From: Bigelowiella natans CCMP2755
Lineage: Eukaryota; Cercozoa; Chlorarachniophyceae
Direction: 5' to 3'
Length of the DNA stretch: 64,000 bases
Assembly (NCBI GenBank): GCA_000320545.1
Contig: ADNK01001145.1
Location: forward strand, 1-64,000
Positions 21,643 to 32,620 of this stretch are shown here, piece after piece (positions within the stretch are counted from its first letter, which is position 1; the number at the start of each line of letters is the position of its first letter). The notes below the pieces were generated by a model. That model was not told where the DNA came from. It saw nothing but the letters and a program-made list of their open reading frames with translations, and did not search any database. The position numbers were made by a program, and so were the translations under genes.

Positions 21643-22261
21643 GAGTTCATTCGCCAGTCAAAAATTAAATGACCTCATCAAAGTTTCATCACTCTAGAGA
21701 TTCCAGGCTCAATTCGGTGCTTCTGCCTGTAGAAATGACAGGGTCTTTTTACTCTAAGACTTGGTCATAAAGATGGATTATAGAACTAAACGGATGCGTG
21801 TTCGAAACAGGAGAAAAACAGTGTATTTTATACTAAACGACATTACTTTTGGTTTCAGGGCGCCTCTGGTATCCGCACAACGGATCCTCATCAGAAACGG
21901 CTGCATGCTAGTGCTCATAGGTTGGAAGCGATTGTCTCGAGATCGCCTGCTTTTCGAGAATTGAATGACTACCGGTACCGTTACAAATGTACCGCAACTG
22001 GAAAAAGTTTCGGCGTTCTTTGTTGGCAGCGGAGTTCTGAGGATTTTTGCTGGAAAAGTAGCCTGCATTCTGGATACCCAATTCGAGTTTCCATGCGTAG
22101 GTTGCATCAGATGCAACCTGGATTGTGCTCGGGCGCTATCCGCGCATATCTCGTATGCGATCCACGCATATCGCCCCCCCCCACAACACCACAGCGATCA
22201 ACCTGTTTTCCCCATACCCATCGAAGGGCCTCAGAATACACGATTTCCCGACGCATTCAAG
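21643..22261. promoter_or_regulatory. Divergent promoter region between U2 and the SWEET gene
   Basis: About 620 bases separate the U2 5' end (minus strand) from the preferred SWEET start (plus strand). Both transcripts must start here. No clear TATA box or known snRNA upstream element was recognised. The reading frame of the SWEET gene is open back to an ATG at 21965, but that extension lacks the features of the family. Confidence 0.45.
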
Positions 22262-23917
22262 ATGGCGGTTGCTGCCACAATCGCTCAGGTCTTCATCCAA
22301 TACCTTCTTCCGGTTTTCGCGTTGGTCGCCGGTTTTATCTTAAACTTTGGCCCGATCCCTGGACTTCGGAAAGCAGTCCAGAGGAACGATGTCGGCGACT
22401 ACAATCCCGTCCCTTCTGCATGGGCTCTCATCCAGGGCATGGCAGTGACTACTTACGGATTCACCATTGGAAACTTTGTTGTTATTATTTCCGGTGCATT
22501 CGGAGCCCTCTGCGGCATCTACGTGATCGTCCTAGTTTTGCCCATCCTTGTGGACACGCCCAAAGAACAGATGGTGCGCTTCCAGAACATCATTCTCTAC
22601 GGATGTTTAGTCCAAGTCATAATTTCCCTTCTCACCCATCACGTCCCAGACGCCATAATGCTCATGGTTATTCAGATCCACTTCGTAGGCGCGACGCAAA
22701 TCCTTTATGCGTCGCCACTCTCCACAATGTACGCAGTTTTGAAGGAGAGGAACTCTTCAAGCTTGGAAGTCCCAGTTATCGTTGGCCAGCTGCTATGCTG
22801 CAGCAGCTGGTGGGGTTACGCCTACATAATTGGCAGCATTCCCATCCTCATCAATCAGTCCATTGGAATGACACTTGGGCTCATGATGCTTCTTCTTCGA
22901 TTGATATTTCCCGCACTAGAGTATAAAGTGAAGACCAGGTCTGGGGACGAGTCGCTCGTTGCCCAGCAGCTCTCGGCAATGAGCAACTTGAACATCTTAG
23001 CATTGCGCCGAAGTAGCCTTGGAAGCATGAAGCCGCGGAGTCGTACACAATCACAGGCATATCTTGGGAAAATACATGAAAGCGAGGATAGCAATGAAAG
23101 CGCCGGTATCCCTGTTGAAGGCTCTTCTTGTTGTTCCCCATTGAGGAAGGATGACCCGCACAAGGTCTCGATCTCTGATATGGCCTCCATCGTCATGGAC
23201 ATCGGGATTGTTCCTCTCAAATCGCCACCTTCTGCCGTCGGCGCAAAAAGAGACTCTAAGAGGCTACGACGTGGCTCCTTTCGAGGCTCACGTACTGAGA
23301 TGAGCTCGGTTCTCCACTTAGCAGCAATTAAAAATAGTCGGAATTCTCCTTCCCGGAGAACATACCCCTCCCCAAAATCATCGCTATCGTCTCCTGTTAG
23401 CGCCAAAATGGGGGAGGTCGGGGTTATTTCGAGGACTGGGAAATCGTCTCGAGTACCATCTCCTTTGAAAACAGGGCAAATTGATGCCGCGAAACCTTCG
23501 ATTCTGACTCCTTTACAACTGGAATCCTTGAAATCGGAACCCGCTCTCCCACAGGACAGAATCTTTAGCTTCCAAACTTCGGTCCCTACGCGCGCGCCAA
23601 CGTTATTTCCGCAGAACACAACCGCTCCTGGTGAAACCCCACCGGCATCGTTATCCGAGGTGACTTCTGCCCATCATCGTCCTAGTATTGGGGGTCCATC
23701 AATTTCGGTGCCTAATAGTGCTATGCCAACGCAGCAGCCTCGGGTGACGCCAAGTCCGGCTCGCATTCCCAGTATGCATCCTCAAGCAATTCCAACGCCT
23801 AATCCAGTCCCTACACCCTTTCCTACCTCCGCCATGAGAATGAGCGTGTCTACAAACCATCACCCAGCACAAGTTACTATTCCATCATCCGCACCGACTC
23901 TGCAACCTCGATTATAG
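22262..23917 (+). CDS. SWEET-type sugar transporter with a long C-terminal tail
   Basis: A single exon encoding 551 residues from the ATG at 22262, chosen because the first transmembrane helix of the SWEET/MtN3 fold starts right after it (VFIQYLLPVFALVAGFILN) and the context AAGATGG is favourable. An in-frame ATG at 21965 would add 99 residues with no family similarity. The two triple-helix bundles are visible. The first starts FGPIPGLRKAV and runs through NPVPSAWALIQGMAV. The second starts YASPLSTMYAVLKERNSSS and runs to GQLLCCSSWWGYAYIIGS, IPILINQSIGMTLGLMML. SWEETs are bidirectional mono/disaccharide uniporters in plasma or internal membranes. The tail (about residues 235-551) is Ser/Pro-rich, basic and probably disordered, much longer than in typical SWEETs. 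The alternative-frame ORF at 21922-22926 is a shadow. Confidence 0.85.
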   Translation: MAVAATIAQVFIQYLLPVFALVAGFILNFGPIPGLRKAVQRNDVGDYNPVPSAWALIQGMAVTTYGFTIGNFVVIISGAFGALCGIYVIVLVLPILVDTPKEQMVRFQNIILYGCLVQVIISLLTHHVPDAIMLMVIQIHFVGATQILYASPLSTMYAVLKERNSSSLEVPVIVGQLLCCSSWWGYAYIIGSIPILINQSIGMTLGLMMLLLRLIFPALEYKVKTRSGDESLVAQQLSAMSNLNILALRRSSLGSMKPRSRTQSQAYLGKIHESEDSNESAGIPVEGSSCCSPLRKDDPHKVSISDMASIVMDIGIVPLKSPPSAVGAKRDSKRLRRGSFRGSRTEMSSVLHLAAIKNSRNSPSRRTYPSPKSSLSSPVSAKMGEVGVISRTGKSSRVPSPLKTGQIDAAKPSILTPLQLESLKSEPALPQDRIFSFQTSVPTRAPTLFPQNTTAPGETPPASLSEVTSAHHRPSIGGPSISVPNSAMPTQQPRVTPSPARIPSMHPQAIPTPNPVPTPFPTSAMRMSVSTNHHPAQVTIPSSAPTLQPRL

Positions 23918-23985
23918 CATGAGAACACATGACAGCATGGCCTGTTGTAGGCGTTTATACAGTCGCGATCAGGATGTTCTATTTG

Positions 23986-24044
23986 ATTGGCGCTGATAAT
24001 CCTCAGTTTTACTTAATTGGCGCTGATAATCCTCAGTCTTACTT
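23986..24044 (+). repeat. 30-base direct duplication in the SWEET 3' UTR
   Basis: Two tandem 29-base copies, beginning ATTGGCGCTGATAATCCTCA at 23986 and 24016, differ at one position. They end immediately before an AATAAA polyadenylation-like signal at about 24047. Confidence 0.92.
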
Positions 24045-24649
24045 TCAATAAAATATTTCTAGTCGCTGCGGCGCTTTGTACATTCCGCACCGTGGCACAA
24101 TTTAAGCAAGCGATATAATGATAACGTAGATTTTATAAAATTGATGAAATTCGTATCGTATCAAAATTCAGTATATGAGCATGTTTTAACGCTATATATG
24201 CTATAACGCACACATCACCGCGCTAGTGCAATATTATATTGCTGTGTCTATTATCGCAGTATATGGACATATATGTCCCTATGTCCCTATAGCAGAGCAA
24301 AAGCAGGTGCGTAATAGGCATGCACGCATGTTTGTGTTGCACCATAGCCAATCACACACAAGGCTATATACTGATTCCTCCAATCATCGTAACATGTTTG
24401 ACGCTATGATTTTATAAGCTGACGCTTGCTGCTTAACTGTAGTCTAAATGTGTACACACACATGCATGCAAGTGTACATTGTAAAGTACGTACATGTGTC
24501 ATATTACACACGCACGTGCTTGTCGTACAGCCAGCTTACCTAGCGTAGTTACTGTCATTTCTGCTATGTAAGAAAGCTGCTTGAGCATGATGTAATTATT
24601 TAGTTGCGGTGGCTGTTATCTATGCGTATAATACCCGCTGATTCGTAAG

Positions 24650-24652
<3 letters not shown>
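24045..24652. other. Intergenic region, palindrome-rich
   Basis: It begins with a probable AATAAA signal for the SWEET gene. It then contains AT-rich sequence dense in CATGCATG, GTACGTAC, ACATGT and TGTACA words. No coding or RNA feature was recognised. Confidence 0.5.

Positions 24653-24688
<36 letters not shown>
24653..24688 (+). repeat. (CT)n microsatellite next to a splice acceptor
   Basis: About 17 CT units followed at once by GGCAG. This gives an ideal polypyrimidine tract for the acceptors just before 24705. Confidence 0.95.
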
Positions 24689-24690
<2 letters not shown>

Positions 24691-24704
24691 CAGATGGCAG
24701 GCAG

Positions 24705-25068
24705 GTCCCGTTGGAAAGTAGTAGTGCCGACCATCATCGTCGCATCAATGATGAAATCGTGAAATTATCAGATTATTATGAGGTAATGAAGGTTGCATGC
24801 TGGTAAGTATGACCCAAGTAATTAGTGCCGCAATGCACGAAGGGCTGACTATGCACCTTGCTATTTATAGCTAATATGTGTTTTTGTGTGGAGTTGTGCG
24901 CGGCACTTTGTTTACAGCAACCGATTTACTACGATATTATTTGGTTAATTTGATAACTATTTGTGGTATGATACGTGCAGCAAGCGAATCTCCACCGCAA
25001 TCGTGGCCATAAAGGATGCCATGCGTAGATTCATAACACTAACTTACGAGTGGTTAATTGGGAGTTAG
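24705..25068 (+). CDS. Last two exons of a small unidentified gene
   Basis: Exon 24705-24802 follows a long CT tract and a CAG acceptor, and ends at a strong GTAAGT donor. It encodes VPLESSSADHHRRINDEIVK and continues LSDYYEVMKVAC. It splices in frame to exon 24981-25068 (after TGCAG), encoding KRISTAIVAIKDAMRRFITL and then TYEWLIGS and a stop. The phases match (2 to 1), supporting a real gene. No upstream exon or family was recognised, and an ATG at 24694 would hit a stop after 18 codons unless the splicing used is that given here. Confidence 0.4.
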
Positions 25069-25201
25069 GATGAGCAGCTAATCTGATGTCCTTCTTCTCT
25101 CTGATTTTTACCGGGACCTGTGTTTCGTGCTTTCTGACTGCGGACTGCCAGGAGTTACAAGAACAACATACCAGAAGACAAAGAATATAAGGGAGATCAT
25201 C

Positions 25202-25485
25202 TTATACTTTGTAAAAATTATGGGCAGGCATTACCGCCCATTTTTCCGATTTTAGACTTCGTTTCGCAATGGTGACATTCATTTCACTCATGCTGCGTGC
25301 TCCACGATTCTTGAACCTAACCGAATTCAGTGAATCAAAATAATGATACTTGGAAGTCTTTCGTTGTTGTTCCGGGTCACCATACTTTAGTCGCAGCGCT
25401 TCGACTTCTATATCCCTCTGCTTCTCCTGTGTTCCAAAATAAGTACTTAACACTGGCTTCAGAAATGCACACATTAAATAGGACA

Positions 25486-25526
<41 letters not shown>

Positions 25527-26962
25527 ATGTGTGTGTGTGTATGTGTGTGTTTCAGCGAGGTTTTTAATTTTGCCTTACCGCGTTAGATTTCGCCGTTTCA
25601 GCTTTCTTGTTCAAGGCCTTTCTTTCTAAGTTCTGCCATCCAATCAAACCACATTGTCAACCTTTTCTTCAATCCCTTGCTACTTTAATACTCTTTTTTC
25701 ACTCGAATACGGGTCATACCTGAGTACGCTTCACGGCACTCAATTTCCTCGAGACGTCTCTCTCTCTCTTTGCGAAGTAAAATTCCCTCTCATTGTTCTC
25801 CTATAGTAGAAAGAAGCAACGGTCAGTAGTGGTAATTTAGCGGTAGGCATTCTTTCTAGTCGAGGGTGCTGTTCGCTTACCATTTCATTTGATCGCGACG
25901 ATATTTCAGCTGCTTCGACAAAATTGCTGGCGTCGTGGAGGCGTTTCTGTTGTTTATTGGTTTGCATATTGATTTGGTTGTGTAAGTTGATTTTTGAGCC
26001 AAATGGTGCTCGGACAAAGGTGTTTCCTACGAGGGATTTCGGTCTATAAATACTACCTCTACTGTTCGCAGATTTAGAAGATCTCGGGATCCTTTGAAGG
26101 CCGGGTACCTTCTTTGGATTTCTTTCCTGAGAGATAAGCTTTTCGTTAGACTTTTGATTTACGAGTGTATTGCTCAGAGTGTTTACTTCGCAGCTTTTAG
26201 TTGGTCCTCCAGGTGCTCCTGAGAAGACAGATCGGGTGTAAGCTCTACATGAAACTATACTGCCCATTTGGGTTGCTGTCGTTTACCTCTAATATGGCCT
26301 CCTGTAAACTGTACGCCGTTGTAATTTTTCGAAGCTTTGAGTCCCACTTTTCGAGAAGTTGCTTTTCCTCTCGCTAATTTATGGTATCATCTGATGTCAT
26401 TTGAAGCCTCAAGGCCGCATGCATGCAAGCATATATTCTGTAATGTAACACTACAAATGTTCGTCGGAAGAAGGTAGCGCAGGTTTCATCCCATTTCGAT
26501 GTAGATTTCACCTTATATTTAATATGGATGGATGCGGCTTTGCGCCGCTTCTCACTCTTTAAAGCCCCGAGTTCCTCCCTATTTTTACTACGAGGGAAAG
26601 TTTCAGCTGGGAATACTCAATCGTACCACTCGGTGATGTGACGATAATGAGGCAAACCTTGCTTGCTTCTCCAATTCAGCCACTCTCTCTGCATCCTTCT
26701 GGAGATATGCATCGAAATTATAGTGTTTCTGCGAAGGGGATCGCGGCATGGTAAGTATATCGACTGCCTTCAGGACTTCATTCGCGGTAGTCAGAGCAGT
26801 GCAGAAAAATAATGAGTAATCTCTGATGTTTCCAGAGTGTAGATCTAGGTAATGATGAGGCTCGCGCTGCACGGCGATGCACCTGTGAACTTCACTGATC
26901 CCCGAAGTCGCAGTTACTATTTCGGATAGTTTCTGCATGAAAACAAGGACTTGCAGAATCAT
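25202..26962 (-). CDS. Unidentified coiled-coil protein
   Basis: A minus-strand chain of exons rich in Glu, Arg, Lys and Gln. It starts at or upstream of 26962 (MQKLSEIVTATSGISEVHR) and continues with FDAYLQKDAERVAELEKQ. Then come EEKQLLEKWDSKLRKI and AYSLQEAILE near 26350-26290, and a basic, Ser/Asn-rich exon at about 26225-25880. A helical exon NNEREFYFAKRERERRLEE lies near 25800-25735, followed by ALNKKAETAKSNA near 25600. The last exon, EKQRDIEVEALRLKYGDPEQ onward, stops at 25202. The EREFYFAK motif recalls the EB1/MAPRE homology region (ERDFYFGK). No calponin-homology domain was found and the similarity is too short to claim. No function is assigned. Confidence 0.5.
25492..25552. repeat. 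(TA)n-(GT)n microsatellite
   Basis: A TA tract (about 25494-25516) joins an interrupted GT tract (about 25517-25552), in an intron of the coiled-coil gene near its last exon. Confidence 0.93.
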
Positions 26963-27696
26963 CTACAGTTACCGTAGATCTACGGAGCGTTTCTGGTCAC
27001 TGGGCGGCTGGGCAGGTTACGCGACTTCTTCCGATTTCCTGTTGGGGAAAATCTACACGAAAACTCTCGCTCACTGAAGACGCTTCTGGCAAATATAGAC
27101 GATTTTTATAAATATTCTCAAAGGGCGTTTATCGATAAAAAAACTATTGTCGCCCGGTCTTTCCCCAACCGAATCGCATGGTTTCCTTCTCCGGTGGACG
27201 CCCCCGGCCATCGATGTAACTTCCCGAGACTGTGATCAAGCACAGCATAGATCCAGATTGTCCTCCGCCCTTCGCCGTCATCCGTGTAGGTCTTTCGTTT
27301 TGGTGCTCTTGCTTCGTGTGGGGGGGGAGGGAGGGGGGGGGCTTGTGTGAGCATGCTCTCACAATTGCACTACTTTGCAACTTTGCTGTTTTTGTTACCA
27401 ATGCCTCAAAGGATGCATGGGAATCTGTGGATTCAAATCTTAATTTTGATACACTGGATGATACCCGAAACTACGGTACAGTGCAGTCTTAGCGTTGGCA
27501 AAGTATTCGTTGAGTTTAAAAATATGTAATTATTAAATCCGCTGTGAAACCATTTGAATGCAGCAGAGAAAACAAACATAAACATAAGAACACGAAAAGT
27601 GCTCTCATCTATCAGAAGTGCATATGAACATAGGATTTTTGCATTGGTGAAGTTACTAGACTTGTGATTCCTTCTACTTCTTGCGTATATTACTTG
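26963..27696. other. Gap between the coiled-coil gene and the LRR array
   Basis: This holds the probable divergent promoter of the two genes. A plus-strand ATG at 27353 starts a hydrophobic leader-like peptide (MLSQLHYFATLLFLLPMPQR) that could be the first exon of the LRR gene. The linking exons were not found. A G-rich run lies at about 27318-27341. Confidence 0.35.
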
Positions 27697-29220
27697 ATGT
27701 TGATGCAGGTATTAGCGTAATTACACTAGCTCACATCGTGCGTGTATATTTGTTGGGCAGACACTCGATTTGAGCAACAATCAGATTGGATCGATTCCAA
27801 AGAGGATATTCAACCTGAAAAACTTGACGGTCAGTCCAGTGCTTCATGGTGATGAAGGCATTAGCGTAACTATACTAGCCCACATCGTGCGCGTATATTT
27901 GATGTGCAGAAACTCGATTTGAGCAACAATCAACTTGGATCGATTCCAAAGGAGTTGTTTCAGCTCAAGGGTCTGAAGGTCAGTCTGGTCTTTGATTTCA
28001 ATGTAGGCATTACCATAAATACACTAGCTGACATCGTGCGTATGTAATTTGTTGGTTAGTATCTCGTATTGAGAAACAATCAGATTGGATCGATTCCAAA
28101 GGAGCTATATCAGCTGGATACCTTGACGGTCAGTCCAGTGCTTGATGTGGATGTAGACATTAGCGTAACTACACCAGCTCACATCGTGCGTATATATTTG
28201 ACGATCAGGAACTCGATTTGAGCAACAATCAGATTGGATCGATTCCAAAGGAGCTGTCCCAGTTGCAAACCTTGATGGTCAGCCCAGTGCTTGATGTGTA
28301 GACATTAGCGTAATGACACTAGCTCACATCGTGGGTGTATGTTTCATGATCAGGAACTCGATTTGAGCAACAATCAGATTGAGGCGATTCCAAAGGAGTT
28401 GTCCCAGCTGAAAAACTTGATGGTCAACCCAGCGCTTCATGTGGATGTAGACATTAGCGTAATGACACTGGCTCACATCGTTGGTGTATGTTTGATGACC
28501 AGGAACTCGATTTGAGCCACAATCAGATTGGATCGATTCCAAGGGTGTTGTCCCAGCTGCAAACCTTGACGGTCAGTCCAGTGCTTGATGTTGATGTTGG
28601 CATTGCACAACTTACATCGTGCGTGTATGTTTGTTGGGCAGAAACTCGATTTGAGCAACAATCAGATTGAATCGATTCCAAAGGAGTTGTCCCATCTGAA
28701 AGATCTGTGGGTCAGTCCAGTGTCTGATATTTAATGTAGGTATTAGCGTAATTACACTAGCTCACACCGTGCGTGCATGTTTGTTGGGCAGACACTCGAT
28801 TTGAGCAACAATCAGATTGGATCAATTCCAAAGGATTTGTCCCAGCTGAAAGATCTGTGGGTCAGTCCAGTGTTTCATGTTTAATGTAGGTATAAACAAG
28901 ATTACACTAGCTCACACCGTGCGTGCATGTTTGTTGGGCAGGAACTGGATTTTAGCCACAATCAGATTGGATCGATTCCAAAGGATTTGTCCCAGCTTAA
29001 AGACTTGAAGGTCAGTTCCGTGCTTGCTATCGAGGTAGGCATCAGGGTAATTACATCATTCCGCATCATGCCTGTATGCCTATTGTTTAGTATCTCGGAT
29101 TGAGCGACAATCAAATTGAATCGATCCCAAAGGAGTTGTCCCAGCTGGAAAACTTGCGGGTCAGTCTAGTGTCTGATGTTGATGTAGGCACTAGCGTAAT
29201 TACACTAGCTCATATCGCTT
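27697..29220 (+). repeat. Tandem array of ten LRR exon-plus-intron units, period about 149 bases
   Basis: Ten units each hold a 69-base exon and an ~80-base intron. Exons start at 27761, 27910, 28060, 28209, 28354, 28503, 28642, 28792, 28942 and 29091. Spacings are 149, 150, 149, 145, 149, 139, 150, 150 and 149. Introns share GTCAGTCCAGTG at the donor, TAGCGTAATTACACTAGCTC in the middle and TTGTTGGGCAG or a variant at the acceptor. Partial intron copies at 27697-27760 and after 29160 mark the array edges. The introns are nearly as conserved as the exons. Confidence 0.95.
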
Positions 29221-29759
29221 GTAGAAGATATTCTTCATAATTAGCATTTTGCATTCAGACAATTACTTGTTGATTAAAACTAAGCATACGGCGTTATCCC
29301 TCTGGTGATCAAAGTCGTTATAAGCTCGAATTGATTAGGAATTGTTCTCGAAGGGTTTTTTGCAATTTTTTGTCATGGTGACTTAAATGTGCAACATATG
29401 ACATTGATTTTGTGATTTCTACCCCCTTGTTCTATGCATGGCTATCCTGATTATGGTGAATGGATATTCAGGAGTTGAATATTAGCGACAACAAGCTTCG
29501 GATGATTCCAACAGAGTTACTACGCCTTGTAGAATCGAAGGTCGGTCAAGTTTTGGCGGCCTTTAATATAATATGTCTTCTGGCGTTTTTTTTGGTATGT
29601 GGTCGGGTCGTTTTCAGGAGGACTGTTACAATGCTTCTTGTTCGCTGCCTAACATAAAGAGTTTGTTTATTTTAGGGGTTAAGAAAATTAGAGCTGGATT
29701 TAAGGGGAAATAGGCTCAAGATGCAACCGGATTCATTGCCAAAGTCTTGCAATCTTGAG
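27761..29759 (+). CDS. Leucine-rich-repeat protein, one repeat per exon
   Basis: Twelve consecutive exons encode leucine-rich repeats. The ten array exons each encode exactly 23 residues of the pattern LDLSNNQIGSIPKELSQLxx and begin and end in phase 0. Two more diverged exons follow: 29472-29540 (LNISDNKLRMIPTELLRL) and 29676-29759 (LRKLELDLRGNRLKMQPDSL). The consensus LxLSxNxIxxIPxEL is the typical/plant-intracellular-like LRR type, a curved solenoid used for protein binding. Partner and location are unknown. No leader, kinase or NB-ARC domain was seen, and the first exon is not identified (candidate leader at 27353). Because every exon is phase 0 and 69 bases long, any can be skipped or duplicated without breaking the frame. 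The C-terminal end may include the ORF at 29868-30407. Confidence 0.85.
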
Positions 29760-29867
29760 GTATGTTCGGTGTGACTTTTCCTGTGGTTGAGTCAAGGATG
29801 AGGGGCTAATACGCTACAAATTGGCACATGTTCACCCATTCACATACCACCTTTAACTCACACGGTT

Positions 29868-30407
29868 TTGATTTTTCATGTTATGAAAAGCAATTGTATT
29901 CTAATACGGAGTTCATCTGAACATGTTTTTAAATCATCTGCCACTGCAAATATTTTTCAACACATGCAGCAAATTCATTTTGATGACAAAGAACTGATCA
30001 CAATGAGCTACAATGAAGTCGTGCATCTCAAGGAGCAAGGTCGCTGCCATGACTTTAACAGTATTTATTATATATCAACTGTTCCTCATCGTATCTGTGT
30101 CATAGGCCTGAGAACATGGTTAATGGCCCTGGCAAATATGTACGATATCGAAGAAGAGCATATCAACAAGGTTTATTTCTTATTCAAGCCTAGAAGCAAG
30201 CGCCAAACGCGATGTGTTGCCAACAAGAAAGGATACCAAATCTCATATATCGTGTCATTGCGTGTGCAGTTGATGGACAAAGACTACTCTGCGATGGATC
30301 TTGTGCACGTTGAAATGGAAGAACTAATGGAGGTATTCCGAAGTTTCATAACCTACCGCTGTCACGATGTACACCTCTACCATCATTGTCCAATTTATAT
30401 GCTTTGA
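29868..30407 (+). CDS. Hypothetical ORF, possible C-terminal exon of the LRR gene
   Basis: A 179-codon open frame about 110 bases downstream of the last LRR exon. A CAG at about 29970 could serve as a phase-0 acceptor giving QIHFDDKELITMSYNEVVHL onward. The body contains INKVYFLFKPRSKRQTR and YIVSLRVQLMDKDYSAMDL and looks like folded protein rather than low complexity. I do not recognise a family. It could be the LRR protein's C-terminal domain or a separate small gene. Confidence 0.4.
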   Translation: MIFHVMKSNCILIRSSSEHVFKSSATANIFQHMQQIHFDDKELITMSYNEVVHLKEQGRCHDFNSIYYISTVPHRICVIGLRTWLMALANMYDIEEEHINKVYFLFKPRSKRQTRCVANKKGYQISYIVSLRVQLMDKDYSAMDLVHVEMEELMEVFRSFITYRCHDVHLYHHCPIYML

Positions 30408-31848
30408 CCGATGCTTGTCACTTTGGAAGGATTTGTTTATCGAAATAACCCGAATGGGAAAAGTCTGTTGGTGGTGCTGTGTCCTGCATAGGGATGTGCA
30501 GTGCATTAAAATTACATGCACTGATGGTGATTTTGCACGCTCAACCAGGTCATTGGTAGGAGAGGCCCGGCTTCGACTCTGCACCTATTGTTTTCGAATT
30601 TGAAATCAAGGACCGACCAAACATGTGCTTTCTGACCATTCGATTTTGTTAACAAAATGGGTGATTAGTTTTCTCAGCGTAGCATGACGTGTTCCATTCG
30701 TCCAAATTAGTTCACATGCCACTGTAGTGTCTGACACTATGACGTGCAAATTGTCAAGTATTCATTCGATACACACTGGATTCAAGTCGAGCCGATTTGG
30801 GATCACTGCATTAGCAGTAGGGTTGCTGCGGGATTTTTTGTTCATGGGGACAGATGAATAGTTGTCGCATTTGCTGGCGCGCATGCACAAGTCATATTTA
30901 GAGAAGTGGCATGCACGTTCGTATGGCAAGGTACTGGAGATGTGTAATCACACATATGAGCTCCACAAGTTGTCCATTGGATGCCGTATTCTGTGGCTAA
31001 GTGGTGGCAACACAGGCAACAGCATGAAATGGCCATCACATCGCCGTGACGACACTTTGTCATGTGCATTAGCAGCTCGGCATGCAACGCGCAGAATAAT
31101 CAGATTAGAACTGTGATACTAGCAATAACAATGAATGACCACGCAGTTTGCTGATGTACAATTCTAGAATCAGAAGTAATCGCGCTTGGATACACACATG
31201 CACATCTAGACGAGTTTTACGATTATGCTGCTCCCGGTGTTATATGCGGTGCGACGTACATGCACGTACCAATGCAGATTTACATACGAAGCATCCATGA
31301 GCTATGCACATGCCCATATCCAGCATGGGCGCCAGACACTACACGAACTGGATTGTATACATAATGATAATCGCTATTTTTGATGAAGAAAATTTGGTCT
31401 GCCAACTCTTGGTTTGTACAATCACTGCGGTTATTAGTTGCTCGACTTATACATGAAGACGCGCATTGATTGTGTTCTACTGATATCGCGCTCACGCACG
31501 GTAGCATTGGCATGGCCGTAATTGATAATTTTCAACGCCAAATGTCCAGACAAATCCGGCCCTGTCATCCAATGATCAACAGCTCTTCTATCGAACAAGC
31601 TTGCGAATTTGGTCGTATTGCTGCTACCACGAAAGAAACGAAATGCTTCAACCTAGTTGTCAGCACAGTCGAGGAGCTTTTCAATAATGCGCTTCTCAGT
31701 TGTAGAATCTCATTTGCTGGCCTTCTTGTCTTCCTTGATAACCTCGATGACTCTTCCATGCTCATACTTATGAATGGCCTAGCACCCAAATCAACACAAG
31801 AAACGCCATCTTATCTGAGCGCACACACCTGCAATTTGCAGTCTTCAT
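30408..31848. other. Convergent intergenic region
   Basis: This lies between the LRR gene (+) and the MORN gene (-). It has no microsatellites and many TGCA, GCATGC and CATG words. A minus-strand segment near 31770-31700 reads KYEHGRVIEVIKEDKKASK in a short frame, possibly a degraded exon. Nothing else was recognised. Confidence 0.45.
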
Positions 31849-32589
31849 CTATAGCAACATCATGGTCATCATAAGCACCTTCTCGCCGTTCTTCGAGAAA
31901 TACACGCCCTCTCCATGCTGGCAGCCTTTATCGAAAAGTCCCTGCCATCTGGTAAACGGAGGAGAGAACAATATATGATCGACGAGAAAACACGCCGGAT
32001 ATCGTACACACAAGTTGCGTGGGACAGGAGCAAAAGTAATGCGTGTTTTATTGCACTGCGACCTTCCTCCGTCTCGAAAGAATATGGTTCCTTTTCCGGC
32101 AAACACGCCCTCCTTCCAACGGCCCTGAGCAGTGAATCATACGAGGCGTCATCAATCCGCATAGGGGCGGCATAGATACATATGGAAGATCATTGAGGCG
32201 GGTTTTGTGCAGCACCTTGTACTTCTGAAACTCCCCCGATTTATAGGTCATTACACCTTGACCTGTTGCGAAGCTTAGCGTCAGCCAACAAGATGCGTTG
32301 TAGAGATAGGAAATGATTTTTGAAATGCAGGGTTGACGTTGCTGTACCGTGCTTCTTCCCTTCAAAAAAATCTCCGATATAGACACCTATCAGAAGGTAG
32401 GTCGTTCATTGCTGGGTGAGGGGTTTCTCAAGTGTCGGTCATCTTCGCTGTTCTGTCTGGTCTCATTTTTCTAATAAACTCAATATTTATTCTGATGACC
32501 CATTGCAGTTTTGTGTGTGCCTTTTCCGTGCTTCCTTCCGTCCTTCCTATTCGGATGACATCGCGTTGGCTTAGATTTTGGCGTGCAAC

Positions 32590-32620
<31 letters not shown>

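Noticed and set aside
21922-22926. 334-codon plus-strand ORF overlapping the SWEET gene
   Set aside because: It is an out-of-frame shadow of the transporter, rich in Arg, His and Ser, with no membrane helices.
25735-25805. EB1/MAPRE microtubule-tip protein, from the EREFYFAK motif
   Set aside because: Only a few residues agree, and no calponin-homology domain was found in the gene.
27697-29220. Regular ~149-base repeats could look like a CRISPR array or satellite DNA
   Set aside because: Each unit has GT...AG splice signals around an in-frame leucine-rich repeat, and the repeats are coding; there is no short-repeat/spacer pattern.
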